From Alphaproteobacteria bacterium (lineage in GTDB: Bacteria > Pseudomonadota > Alphaproteobacteria > CAAGCB01 > CAG-977), in the NCBI GenBank assembly GCA_900768185.1, contig CAAGCB010000044.1:124001-188000 (forward strand): 64,000 bases of DNA. Direction: 5' to 3'. Position 1 is the stretch's first letter. The number at the start of each line of letters is the position of its first letter. The position numbers were made by a program, and so were the translations under genes. A model generated the notes under the pieces. That model made no database searches, was not told where the DNA came from, and saw only the letters and a program-made list of their open reading frames with translations. Below are positions 33,700 to 42,861 of the stretch, piece after piece.

Positions 33700-36160
33700 C
33701 GATTGCCTCCAATAAAGCGGATTTGATGTCGCGAACGCGTTGTTCGTCCGTGATTTTCGCGCCGTTTTCGCCGGTGACGTAAAACACGTCGACGACGCGC
33801 GCGCCATAGGTGTAGACGTGCGCCGACACGATGTTCAGGCGCAGTTTCGTCATCGTGCGGGTGACGGCGTGCAAAAAACCGACGCCGTCCGTGCCGTTGA
33901 TTTCGATCAGGGAACAGGCGTCGGACGCGGTGTTGTTGATGAAAACGCGCGGCGGACACCACAGAACGGACGCGGGGGATTTCGCGCGTTTCGCCGACAG
34001 CTTTTGTTCGATGCCGTCGGCGTCGACATGTTCGATTTTTGATTGCAGGCGCGCGATTTTCTTTTCGGAATCCAGCGGCTTTTTTTCATTCAAAAGCGTC
34101 GTTTCCTGAATCAGAAAAGTGTCCAGAGCCATGCCGTTTTCCAGCGTGGCGATTTGGGCTTCGACGACGGAAACGTCTTCCAGCGCCATCGCGCCCGTGA
34201 TTTCGGCGAACAAACCGTCCCGATCGGGGGCGAGGACGATGAATTCCGTCACGCCGCGTTCGGCGTCGGTTGAAACGGAAAAAGCGTATTTTCGTTCCGC
34301 CGCCTTTGCCGCCAAAGCGGTTTGGGCGGGCGTCAGTTCGCGGGCGCGTCCGTCCGCGCCCTGCATTTTTTCCAGCGCGAACGCGTACAGATCGTCCAGC
34401 AGTTTCGCTTTGAACGAATTATAGACGTTCGCGCCGACCGCCTTGATGTCGGCGACGGTCAGGGCGTACAGCAGTTTCAGGCGTTCGGGGCTTTGAACGA
34501 CGGCGACGAAATCGGCGATCGTTTTCGGATCGAAAATATCGCGGCGGAAAGCGGTTTGACTCATTATCAAATGGTGTCCGACCAGCCAGACAAGCGTTTC
34601 CGAAACGTCGGAGTCGGTTTTTAAATCCGCGGATATTTTTTCGCACAACGCCGCGCCTTTGCGCGCGTGATCGCCGCCCAGCCCTTTGCCGATATCGTGC
34701 AGCAAAGCCCCCAGATACAGCGCCAGCCGCGATTGCGGCGTTTTGTCCGCGGGCGTTTCGGATAAATATCCGATGGTTTTCAGCGTGTGTTCGTCGGTCG
34801 TGTACACATGGTACAGATCGAACTGCACTTGCGCGACGATATTTTGAAATTCGGGAATCAAACAGCCCAAGACGCCCGTTTCCGTCATTTGGCGCAACGC
34901 CGTTTCAGGATTGTCGGACAGCAGGATTTCAAAAAACAGGTCGCGCGCTTCGATCGAGCCGCGGACGCGGCGAATCAATTTCGCATTGTCGGAAATCAGC
35001 TGCAACGCCCGCGGATTCAGCGATTTTTGCAATCGCTGACGCCAGACGAAAGCCCGCAACAAAACAAGAGGGGCTTCGTTGAAATGCAAATGATTCTTGA
35101 ATGTCAGCCGATCGTTTGTCAAATAAAAATCCGTCGTTTCGGGCAAGGCTTGAACGGTGTTTTCGCCTTTGATCGCATCGGTGACGGCGACGATGACCTG
35201 TCCCGACAGTTCGCCGACGGTTTTCGAAATCAGGTAGTAGCGTTTCATGAACCGTTCGACGGCGGCTTGTCCGGAACGGTCGAAATAGCCTGTTTTTTCC
35301 GCGATTTTCCGTTGCGCGTCAAACGTCAGAATATCACCGGCTTTGTTGTTCAGCAAATGCAGATGACAGCGCACGGTCGCCAGAAAACGGTGCGCTTTTA
35401 AAAACTTGCGGCATGCGGCGGGACTGAGGATTCCCGACCGCGTCCAGTCAACCATGTCCGTCACGCCGTACAGGTATTTCGCCAGCCAGAACAGCAGATG
35501 CAGATCGCGCAGTCCGCCGCGTCCTTCTTTGACGTTGGGTTCCAGCATGTATTTGGACAACCCCATGCGGCGATAGCGGCGCGCGCGTTCGTCCATTTTG
35601 GCTTCGACAAAGTCCGCGCCGCCGTTTTCGGTGCGCAAGTCGTTGTAACGGGCGCAAAAATCGTCAAACAGCGTATCGTCGCCGCAAATCAGGCGGCTTT
35701 CCAACAGATTGGTGCGGACGGTGAAATCTCCGCGGGCGTCAACGACGCATTCGGCGGGCGTGCGGGCTGACGCGCCGACTTTCAGTCCGGCGTCCCACAA
35801 CAAAGAAGTGATCAGGGCGACGGCTTCGCGGATTTCAGGCGTTTCGGCGTCGAATAAAAATAAAATGTCGACGTCCGAAAACGGGGCAAGTTCGCGCCTG
35901 CCGTATCCTCCTACGGCGACCAAAGCCAGTCTGCCGCTGACTTTAGCCGTTTCGCGGGCGAAAACGAACAAACCGCGCAACATCGAATCCAACGCGTCGG
36001 CGTGGGCGAACATCGCTTCCAGTCCGATGGTTTCGGTCGTGTCCAGCATTCGGCGCATAACGTTGATCGTTTCGGCGCGTTTCGATTTCAAAACCGCGAC
36101 GACGGCTTCGCGTCCCGCGCCGTTGTTCCAAATCGCCGCCAGTTCGTCGAAAAGCGTCAT
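33674..36160 (-). CDS. glnD: [Protein-PII] uridylyltransferase / uridylyl-removing enzyme
   Basis: 828 residues. Senses glutamine and modifies PII proteins to control nitrogen metabolism. Domains: nucleotidyltransferase with GGYGRRELAPFSDVDILFLF near residue 85, a central helical region, the HD hydrolase (LLHDIGKGLGGDHARKGA near 475), and two C-terminal ACT domains (ILAPDRDGLFAEITGAMALE, and a last one beginning INGTDGVGFLHAV). It is slightly shorter than the usual 880-940 residues. Overlaps mutS by four bases upstream. Confidence 0.95.
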   Translation of the reverse strand: MTLFDELAAIWNNGAGREAVVAVLKSKRAETINVMRRMLDTTETIGLEAMFAHADALDSMLRGLFVFARETAKVSGRLALVAVGGYGRRELAPFSDVDILFLFDAETPEIREAVALITSLLWDAGLKVGASARTPAECVVDARGDFTVRTNLLESRLICGDDTLFDDFCARYNDLRTENGGADFVEAKMDERARRYRRMGLSKYMLEPNVKEGRGGLRDLHLLFWLAKYLYGVTDMVDWTRSGILSPAACRKFLKAHRFLATVRCHLHLLNNKAGDILTFDAQRKIAEKTGYFDRSGQAAVERFMKRYYLISKTVGELSGQVIVAVTDAIKGENTVQALPETTDFYLTNDRLTFKNHLHFNEAPLVLLRAFVWRQRLQKSLNPRALQLISDNAKLIRRVRGSIEARDLFFEILLSDNPETALRQMTETGVLGCLIPEFQNIVAQVQFDLYHVYTTDEHTLKTIGYLSETPADKTPQSRLALYLGALLHDIGKGLGGDHARKGAALCEKISADLKTDSDVSETLVWLVGHHLIMSQTAFRRDIFDPKTIADFVAVVQSPERLKLLYALTVADIKAVGANVYNSFKAKLLDDLYAFALEKMQGADGRARELTPAQTALAAKAAERKYAFSVSTDAERGVTEFIVLAPDRDGLFAEITGAMALEDVSVVEAQIATLENGMALDTFLIQETTLLNEKKPLDSEKKIARLQSKIEHVDADGIEQKLSAKRAKSPASVLWCPPRVFINNTASDACSLIEINGTDGVGFLHAVTRTMTKLRLNIVSAHVYTYGARVVDVFYVTGENGAKITDEQRVRDIKSALLEAIDGSSPFSR

Positions 36161-38883
36161 TCCGGTCGTTCCGCCAGCTGTTTCAAACGGTAAAGCTCGT
36201 CCAGCGCCTGACGCGGAGACAGGTTGTCCGGCTGTAATTTTTTCAACGCCTCGACAACGGGGGACGGGGCGGCGGTCGATGCCTCTTTCGCTTGCTGTTC
36301 GTCGGCTTTTTTCTTGACCAGAGCGAACAGGGGCAGGTCGTTCATAAAATTGATTTCATAAGATCCCTGCTTTTCCATTTGCGTCAGAACCTGCCGCGCG
36401 CGGGCGATGACGGCGGGCGGCAATCCCGCCAGTTTGCCGACGTGAATGCCGTAGGAACGGTCGGCGGTGCCTTTGACGACCTCGTGCAAAAATACGACGT
36501 TTCCTTTCCATTCCTTGATTCGCATGGTGTAAAGCGACAGATGCGCCAGCACTTCCGCCAGCGCGGTCAATTCATGGTAATGCGTCGCGAACAGCGCGCG
36601 CGATTTGTTCACGTCGTGCAGATGTTCGACGACCGCCCAGGCGATCGACAGCCCGTCGAACGTCGCCGTGCCGCGCCCGATTTCGTCCAAAATGACCAAA
36701 GAGCGTTCCGTCGACTGGTTCAAAATCGCCGCCGTTTCGATCATTTCCACCATAAAGGTTGATCGTCCGCGCGCCAGATCGTCCGCCGCGCCGACGCGGG
36801 AAAACAGCTTGTCCACGACGCCGATGCGCGCCGATTGCGCCGGAACGAAGCACCCCGCCTGCGCCAGAACGGCAATCAGCGCGTTCTGGCGTAAAAACGT
36901 GCTTTTACCCGCCATGTTGGGACCCGTGATCAGCCACAGCCGCCCGTCTTTTGTTTCCGGATCGCCCAGTCTGCAGTCGTTGGTGACAAAATCCGTTTCG
37001 TGGTGCGCTTTCATCGTTTGTTCGACGACGGGGTGGCGTCCTTTGACGATGTCGAACGCCAGACTGTCTTCCAGAACGGGGCGGCAGTAGTCGTTGTCGA
37101 CGGCGGTTTGCGCCAGCCCCGCCGCCACGTCCAGCATCGCCAGCATGCGCGCGTCTTTCGCTATGGATTCGGCGGCGGCGACGATTTGAGCGACCAGATC
37201 GGAAAACAGCGACAGTTCCAGCGTCAGAGCCTTTTCCGCCGCGCCTTTCAGTTTGTTTTCCAGCTGCGACAGTTCGACCGTCGTAAAGCGCACGGCGTTC
37301 GCCATGGTTTGCCGGTGCAGGAAAACGGATTTCCCGTCGCGCGCGTCTTCCAGCATTTTTTGCGCGTTTTTGGCGGAAACCTCGATGTAATAGCCCAAGA
37401 TGTTGTTGTGCGAGATTTTCAGTCCGGAAACGCCGGACAGTTCGGCGTACTTTGTTTGCAGTTCGGCGATCATGCGGCGGCTGTCGTCGCGCAGGCGTTT
37501 CAGTTCGTCCAGATCAGCCGAATACAGCGGCGCGATGAAACCGCCGTCGCGCGCCATCAGGGGCAGATCGTCCGCCAAAGCCCTGTGCAGCGTTTCGGTC
37601 AAATCGGGCAGAGCGTCCAGCGAATCAAGACAGCTTTCGATCGCCGCCGGCATGCCCATTTCGGAACGCATCGCGGATTTCAGATCCGGAATTTGCTTTA
37701 ACGTGTCGCGGATCGCCGCCAGATCGCGCGGACCGCCGCGTCCGACCGACAATCGGGCGAGCGCGCGTTCCATGTCGGGACATTCCGCCAGCCGTTCCCG
37801 CGCGCTTTCGCGAATCATGGGGTTTTTAAAGAAAAATTCGACCCGATCCAGCCGCCGGTCAATGGCGTTGACGTCCGTCAAAGGCAGCGACAGATACCGC
37901 GACAGCAATCGCGCGCCCGCGCCCGTCACGGTTCGGTCGACGGCGGAAAACAGTGTCGGTCCCTTTTCGTCGCCCAGCGATTGGAACAATTCCAGATTGC
38001 GCCGCGTCGCCGTGTCGATTTCCATCAACCGCCCCGTCGTGTAGCGTTTCAACGGATTTAAGCGGGGAATTTGCCCTTTTTGCGTTAATTCGATGTAATC
38101 GATCAGCGCGCCCGCCGCGCCGATTTCGCTTTGATTGAAACGCCCGAACGCGTCCAGCGTTTTGACGTCAAAGAACTTTTCCAGTCTTTTCTGCCCGTTT
38201 TCGGGGGAAAAGCGCACGGCGGGCAGGGGGGTCAAAATGCGTTTATAGTCGTTGAAAACTTCGAAATATTCGGGGGTTTGCAGAATTTTATCGGAAACGA
38301 CGATTTCTTTCGGATCCAGTCGGGAAACGCCCGCGGACAGCGTCCCCGCCCGCGAATCGGACAGCGTCTGCACCGCAAAATCGCCGGTCGACACGTCCGC
38401 CCACGCCAATCCGATTCCGTCAGCCGTCCGCGTCAGCGCCAGCAGGTAGTTGCACGATCGGGGTTCCAGAATGTTATCCTCGGTCAGCGTTCCGGGGGTG
38501 ATCAGACGAATGACCTCGCGTTTGACCAAAGCGGAACTTCCGCGTTCTTTTCTGGCTTGGGCGGGGTCTTCCATTTGTTCGCAGATCGCGACTTTGAATC
38601 CCTTTTTAATCAATCGGGACAGGTAGATTTCGTGGGAATGCACGGGAACGCCGCACATGGGAATGTCGACGCCCTTTTCACGGTTGCGCTTTGTCAGCGC
38701 GATGTCCAGCGCCTGCGCCCCTTGGATCGCGTCGTCAAAGAACATTTCATAGAAATCGCCCATGCGGTAGAACAACAGATAGCCTTCGTTCCGCCGTTTG
38801 ATGTCATAATATTGCTCCAGCATCGGCGTCAGTTTCGGTTCGGCGGACGCGTCGGGAGCGGAGTTCTGATTCATGGCATTCAC
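36157..38883 (-). CDS. mutS: DNA mismatch repair protein MutS
   Basis: 908 residues. Recognises base mismatches and starts repair. Seen: the mismatch-binding F-x-E type segment FYRMGDFYEMF near residue 40 at the N-terminus, connector and lever/clamp regions, Walker A TGPNMAGKSTFL near residue 640, and the DEIGRGTATFDG Walker B/D-loop and THYHELTAL motifs. Start ATG 38883 or 38874. The stop overlaps the glnD start (ATGA). Divergent from maeB. Confidence 0.97.
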   Translation of the reverse strand: MNAMNQNSAPDASAEPKLTPMLEQYYDIKRRNEGYLLFYRMGDFYEMFFDDAIQGAQALDIALTKRNREKGVDIPMCGVPVHSHEIYLSRLIKKGFKVAICEQMEDPAQARKERGSSALVKREVIRLITPGTLTEDNILEPRSCNYLLALTRTADGIGLAWADVSTGDFAVQTLSDSRAGTLSAGVSRLDPKEIVVSDKILQTPEYFEVFNDYKRILTPLPAVRFSPENGQKRLEKFFDVKTLDAFGRFNQSEIGAAGALIDYIELTQKGQIPRLNPLKRYTTGRLMEIDTATRRNLELFQSLGDEKGPTLFSAVDRTVTGAGARLLSRYLSLPLTDVNAIDRRLDRVEFFFKNPMIRESARERLAECPDMERALARLSVGRGGPRDLAAIRDTLKQIPDLKSAMRSEMGMPAAIESCLDSLDALPDLTETLHRALADDLPLMARDGGFIAPLYSADLDELKRLRDDSRRMIAELQTKYAELSGVSGLKISHNNILGYYIEVSAKNAQKMLEDARDGKSVFLHRQTMANAVRFTTVELSQLENKLKGAAEKALTLELSLFSDLVAQIVAAAESIAKDARMLAMLDVAAGLAQTAVDNDYCRPVLEDSLAFDIVKGRHPVVEQTMKAHHETDFVTNDCRLGDPETKDGRLWLITGPNMAGKSTFLRQNALIAVLAQAGCFVPAQSARIGVVDKLFSRVGAADDLARGRSTFMVEMIETAAILNQSTERSLVILDEIGRGTATFDGLSIAWAVVEHLHDVNKSRALFATHYHELTALAEVLAHLSLYTMRIKEWKGNVVFLHEVVKGTADRSYGIHVGKLAGLPPAVIARARQVLTQMEKQGSYEINFMNDLPLFALVKKKADEQQAKEASTAAPSPVVEALKKLQPDNLSPRQALDELYRLKQLAERPE

Positions 38884-38887
38884 TTCT

Positions 38888-38916
38888 TTGTTAAAATGTG
38901 TTATGGGTAATATATC
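38888..38916 (+). promoter_or_regulatory. Sigma70-type promoter of maeB
   Basis: TTGTTA (38888-38893), 17-base spacer, TATATC (38911-38916), 34 bases before the ATG at 38950. It lies inside the short mutS-maeB divergent region. Confidence 0.5.
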
Positions 38917-38949
38917 TTTTTTTTACCACCTGATAAAGACTTGAAACAC

Positions 38950-40191
38950 ATGACGGAAAATAAAAATTCTTTGGCGACCGAAGCATTGGCGCTGCACGCC
39001 CGCGGACGCGCCGGAAAAATCGAAATCAAAGCGACGAAACCCTTGAACGATCAGCGGGATTTGGCATTGGCGTATTCTCCGGGCGTCGCCGCGCCGTGTC
39101 TGGAAATCGAAAAAAATCCGGACGACGCCTATCTGTACACGACAAAAGGCAATCTGGTCGCCGTTATGTCGAACGGCACGGCGGTTTTGGGATTGGGCGA
39201 CATCGGCGCGGCGGCGTCAAAGCCCGTGATGGAGGGAAAAGCCGTTTTGTTCAAACGGTTCGCCGATGTTGACGCGATCGACATCGAAATCGATTCGCGC
39301 GATCCCGACAAGGTCGTCGAAACCGCCGCCATGATCGGCAACGGCTTTGGCGGAATCAATCTGGAGGATATTAAAGCCCCCGAATGCTTTTATATTGAAA
39401 CAGAGCTGAAAAAACGGCTGGATATTCCCGTTTTCCATGACGATCAGCACGGAACGGCGGTTGTCGTCGCGGCGGGGCTGGTCAACGGGCTGGAACTGGC
39501 GGGCAAAAAGATCGACGAAATCAAGCTGGTCGTGAACGGCGCGGGGGCGGCGGCGATCGCATGCGCGTCGCTGTTGCGGTCGATGGGGGTGAAACACATT
39601 ATAATGTGTGATTCCAAAGGCGTTATTTACAAAGGACGCACGGTCGGCATGAATCCGTACAAGGAAAAATTCGCCGCCGAAACGGACGCCCGCACGCTGG
39701 CTGACGCGGTCAAGGGCGCAGATGTGTTTTTGGGATTGTCCGTCAAGGGGGCTTTGACGGGCGAAATGGTCAAAACGATGACCAAATCGCCGATGATTTT
39801 CGCGCTGGCGAATCCGAACCCCGAAATCACGCCGGACGAGGCGTTCGCCGCCGCTCCCGACGCGATTGTGGCGACGGGGCGGTCGGATTATCCGAACCAG
39901 ATCAACAATGTCTTGGGATTTCCCTATATTTTCCGCGGGGCATTGGACGTGCGCGCGCGGGAAATCAACGAGGAAATGAAACAGGCGGCGGCGCGCGCGC
40001 TGGCGGAACGGGCGCGGTCGGACGGATTGTCGCGCGACAAAATCATTCCGTCGCCGTTTGATCCGCTGCTGATCGAAACGGTCGCCGCCGCGGTGGCGAA
40101 AGCCGCTTGCGACGCGGGCGTCGCGCGCAAACCCGTCGCGGATTGGGAAAGCTACCGCGAACATTTGAGATCTTTGGTTCGCAAAGGGTGA
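38950..40191 (+). CDS. maeB: NADP-type malic enzyme without phosphotransacetylase domain
   Basis: About 413 residues. Oxidatively decarboxylates malate to pyruvate. Seen: YSPGVAAPCLEI, the catalytic Lys in the GGINLEDIKAPECFYIE region, VFHDDQHGTAVV, and the NAD(P) fold VVNGAGAAAIACA. Proteobacterial MaeB usually has about 750 residues because a phosphotransacetylase-like domain follows; this one stops after the malic domain, like the shorter bacterial enzymes. ATG 38950 preferred; a TTG nine bases upstream is possible. Followed closely by a histidine kinase gene. Confidence 0.92.
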   Translation: MTENKNSLATEALALHARGRAGKIEIKATKPLNDQRDLALAYSPGVAAPCLEIEKNPDDAYLYTTKGNLVAVMSNGTAVLGLGDIGAAASKPVMEGKAVLFKRFADVDAIDIEIDSRDPDKVVETAAMIGNGFGGINLEDIKAPECFYIETELKKRLDIPVFHDDQHGTAVVVAAGLVNGLELAGKKIDEIKLVVNGAGAAAIACASLLRSMGVKHIIMCDSKGVIYKGRTVGMNPYKEKFAAETDARTLADAVKGADVFLGLSVKGALTGEMVKTMTKSPMIFALANPNPEITPDEAFAAAPDAIVATGRSDYPNQINNVLGFPYIFRGALDVRAREINEEMKQAAARALAERARSDGLSRDKIIPSPFDPLLIETVAAAVAKAACDAGVARKPVADWESYREHLRSLVRKG

Positions 40192-40196
40192 AACGC

Positions 40197-41672
40197 ATGA
40201 CTTCGTCCGTTCAAAATCAGGATAAAAACGACGTTCCCTATCTGTTTGCCGAACGCGTGCTGACGGTGTCGCTGCCGACGGCGCTGATGCTGATTATTCT
40301 GGTTCTGGCGGGCGAAGTCGAAATCATGACCGCGATCGTCGGGTTCGCGATGGTCGTGTGCCTGACGATCGTTCTGGCTTTGCCGTTTTTGACGAACTTG
40401 CGCAACCTGACGCAGTACGTTCACCAAATCGCGCAGGAAGAAGACGTCGCCGCCATGCCGACTTTTGGCAAAAAGGACGAGGAATCCGTCCGTATTATCG
40501 CGGCGATCAACCAAATGCGCAATATTTGGACGACGCGGACGGAACAGCTGGCGGCGCAGACGCTGTCGGACGCGGCGGTGCTGGACAGTCTGCCCGATCC
40601 GCTGTTGATGCTGGACGGGGACGGAACCGCCATCGGGGCGAATTTGGCGGCGCGCGAATTGCTCGGGTTCAACGCGCGCGGACAAAAGCTGACCGATCTG
40701 GTCGATTCGCCGAATTTGTCCGACGCGGCGGATCGCGTCCTGTCGGGAAAAACGCACAAGGAAACGCTGGAAATCGTTTTAAAGCAAAAGGTGTTCAGCG
40801 CAAAACTGGAACGACTGCCCGCCGTGGCGAAAGCCGGCGCGGTCGCCGTTTTGACCCTGTTCGACATGACGGCGCGCAAGCAGTTTGAACAGATGCAGGC
40901 TGACTTTATCGCGAACGCCAGCCACGAGCTGCGTACCCCGCTTTCCGTGCTGTCGGGTTTCATCGAAACGTTGCAATCAACGGCAAAAGACGACGCGGCG
41001 GCGCGCGACAAATTCCTGTCCATCATGCAGACGCAGGCGGGGCGCATGTCCGGGCTGATAGAAAGCCTGCTGTGTCTTTCCAGATTGCAGATGAACGAAA
41101 AGGAAAAATTGTCCGATACGGTTGACGTTCCCGCCCTGTTGCCGTCCGTCAAGCAGATGTTGGACGCCAAAGCGGTGAAATCCGATATGGCGATTGTTTT
41201 AAAACCGTGCGCGCAAACGGGCGTCATTTACGGAAACGAAAGCGAATTGGGACAGGTGTTTCAGAATCTGACGGACAACGCGCTGAAATACGGACAGGCG
41301 GGCGGTCGCGTGACGATTTCCTGCCGCGTTTTGAACAAAGACGAAATGCCCGAAGTCGATTTTCCCGAAAAGAACGTTTCCGCCGTGTACGCGGTTTCCG
41401 TTCACAACACGGGCGCGCCGATTCCGTCCGACGCCTTGCCGCACCTGTTTGAACGGTTTTACCGTATCGCGGCGACGAAAAACAAAGCCGTCGGAACGGG
41501 ATTGGGATTGTCAATCGTTCAACAAATCGTCAAGCACCATAACGGCGCGATCGGCGTTGAAAGTTCCATTGAAGCGGGAACGGTCTTTACCGTTTATCTG
41601 CCGATGCGCTTTGATAACGGCGGTTCAGAAGATACAAAATCGCAAGCCCCGGCAGACACAGAAACGCCGTAA
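40197..41672 (+). CDS. phoR: PhoR-type sensor histidine kinase
   Basis: 491 residues. Two membrane helices (about residues 20-60), a PAS-like sensor (LDSLPDPLLMLDGDGTAIGANL), the HisKA box with phospho-accepting His in FIANASHELRTPLSV, and ATPase boxes (NLTDNALKYG, GTGLGLSIVQQIVKHH). Closest in look to PhoR, which senses phosphate through PstSCAB/PhoU and phosphorylates PhoB. No phoB, phoU or pst gene lies in this window. The last 86 bases overlap the convergent ampG gene, so the tail after LPMRF is probably not functional. Confidence 0.85.
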   Translation: MTSSVQNQDKNDVPYLFAERVLTVSLPTALMLIILVLAGEVEIMTAIVGFAMVVCLTIVLALPFLTNLRNLTQYVHQIAQEEDVAAMPTFGKKDEESVRIIAAINQMRNIWTTRTEQLAAQTLSDAAVLDSLPDPLLMLDGDGTAIGANLAARELLGFNARGQKLTDLVDSPNLSDAADRVLSGKTHKETLEIVLKQKVFSAKLERLPAVAKAGAVAVLTLFDMTARKQFEQMQADFIANASHELRTPLSVLSGFIETLQSTAKDDAAARDKFLSIMQTQAGRMSGLIESLLCLSRLQMNEKEKLSDTVDVPALLPSVKQMLDAKAVKSDMAIVLKPCAQTGVIYGNESELGQVFQNLTDNALKYGQAGGRVTISCRVLNKDEMPEVDFPEKNVSAVYAVSVHNTGAPIPSDALPHLFERFYRIAATKNKAVGTGLGLSIVQQIVKHHNGAIGVESSIEAGTVFTVYLPMRFDNGGSEDTKSQAPADTETP

Positions 41673-42849
41673 ACACGAAAAACGGCGCCCAGCCCATTTT
41701 GACGACCAGCCAGCCGCTGGTCGCCGACAGAACGTCGCGCGGCAACGCCATCAGTGAACTGAGCAGCGCGTATTGCGTGGCGGTGTAGGCTCTGTTGCAC
41801 AGCGAAGACATATACGCGACAAAAGCCGTCGTCGCCATGCCCGCCGCCATATTGTCGGACACAATCGCCGAAATCAGCCAGACGAACGATTTGCCTTGAA
41901 GCGCCAATCCCGCGAACGGCAGATTGGAAAGCCCCTGCAAAACGCCGCAAATCAGCAGACTTTTGAACAATCCGAATTTAGCGACCAGAACCCCGCCCAA
42001 AAATCCCCCGAAAATCGTTGCGGCAACGCCCCATACTTTGACAATGGCGGCGATTTCCGTGTTGGTAAATCCCGCTTCCTTGTACAATTTCGGCGTGACC
42101 GTGCCGATGGTCGTTTCGCACATTTTGTACGTCAGCAGAAACAACACAATCAACAGCCAATCGGGCTTTTTCACAAAGTCGGCAATCGGCGCGACGACGG
42201 CGTCTTTAAAGAAATTTTTTTGCTTGGGCTGAACGGACGTTTCGGGTTCTTTGGCGCACAAAATCGCCGCCATGCCGATGATGCCCGACAAAGCCAACGC
42301 TTCGTAAACGCGCGTCCAGCCGATGATATCGGACAAAAACAGCGCGCCCGCGCCCGCAATCAGCATGCCGATGCGATAACCGAAAACAAACGTTGCCGCC
42401 GCTGCGCCTTGTTCGGAATCTTTCAAATACTCGATACGGAACGCGTCAAAAACGATGTCCTGCGATGCTGAAAAAAACGCGACCGCGACCGCACACGCCG
42501 CCGTTGCCAAAGGGGCTTGAGTAGGGTTTGTATGCACCAGAGCAATCAGGCTTGCCATCAGGCACAGCTGGAAAAAAATCGCCCACGACCGCCTTTGCCC
42601 CAACCGCTTGGTCAGAAAAGGCAACGGCATGCGGTCGATATAGGGCGACCACAGAAATTTAAAGCTGTACGGCAGGCGCACCAGAGAAAACGCGGCAATC
42701 GCCTTGACGTCGACCCCGCAATCCGACAGCCAGAACGACAGCGTCGAAAACACCAGAACCAACGGCAGACCGCTGAACATTCCCAAAATCAGCATCGCGA
42801 TCATTTTCGGGTTTTTATAAACCGAAAACGCCGTCGTCCACGCGGTCAT
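41587..42849 (-). CDS. ampG: AmpG-type muropeptide MFS permease
   Basis: 420 residues, about 12 membrane helices. Imports anhydro-muropeptides from the periplasm for recycling. Matches AmpG at the start (LGMFSGLPLVLVFSTLSFWL) and in LVRLPYSFKFLWSPYIDR, the cytoplasmic SASQDIVFDAFRIE loop, and RIGMLIAG. An anmK-like kinase elsewhere in the window suits the pathway. It overlaps the convergent phoR gene by 86 bases and lies 12 bases after typA on the same strand. Confidence 0.9.
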   Translation of the reverse strand: MTAWTTAFSVYKNPKMIAMLILGMFSGLPLVLVFSTLSFWLSDCGVDVKAIAAFSLVRLPYSFKFLWSPYIDRMPLPFLTKRLGQRRSWAIFFQLCLMASLIALVHTNPTQAPLATAACAVAVAFFSASQDIVFDAFRIEYLKDSEQGAAAATFVFGYRIGMLIAGAGALFLSDIIGWTRVYEALALSGIIGMAAILCAKEPETSVQPKQKNFFKDAVVAPIADFVKKPDWLLIVLFLLTYKMCETTIGTVTPKLYKEAGFTNTEIAAIVKVWGVAATIFGGFLGGVLVAKFGLFKSLLICGVLQGLSNLPFAGLALQGKSFVWLISAIVSDNMAAGMATTAFVAYMSSLCNRAYTATQYALLSSLMALPRDVLSATSGWLVVKMGWAPFFVFTAFLCLPGLAILYLLNRRYQSASADKR

Positions 42850-42861
42850 GCCGTCAGCCCT

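Noticed and set aside
33700..33807. 36-codon N-terminal extension of murJ
   Set aside because: It lies inside glnD, is unlike MurJ, and a perfect GGAGG precedes ATG 33699.
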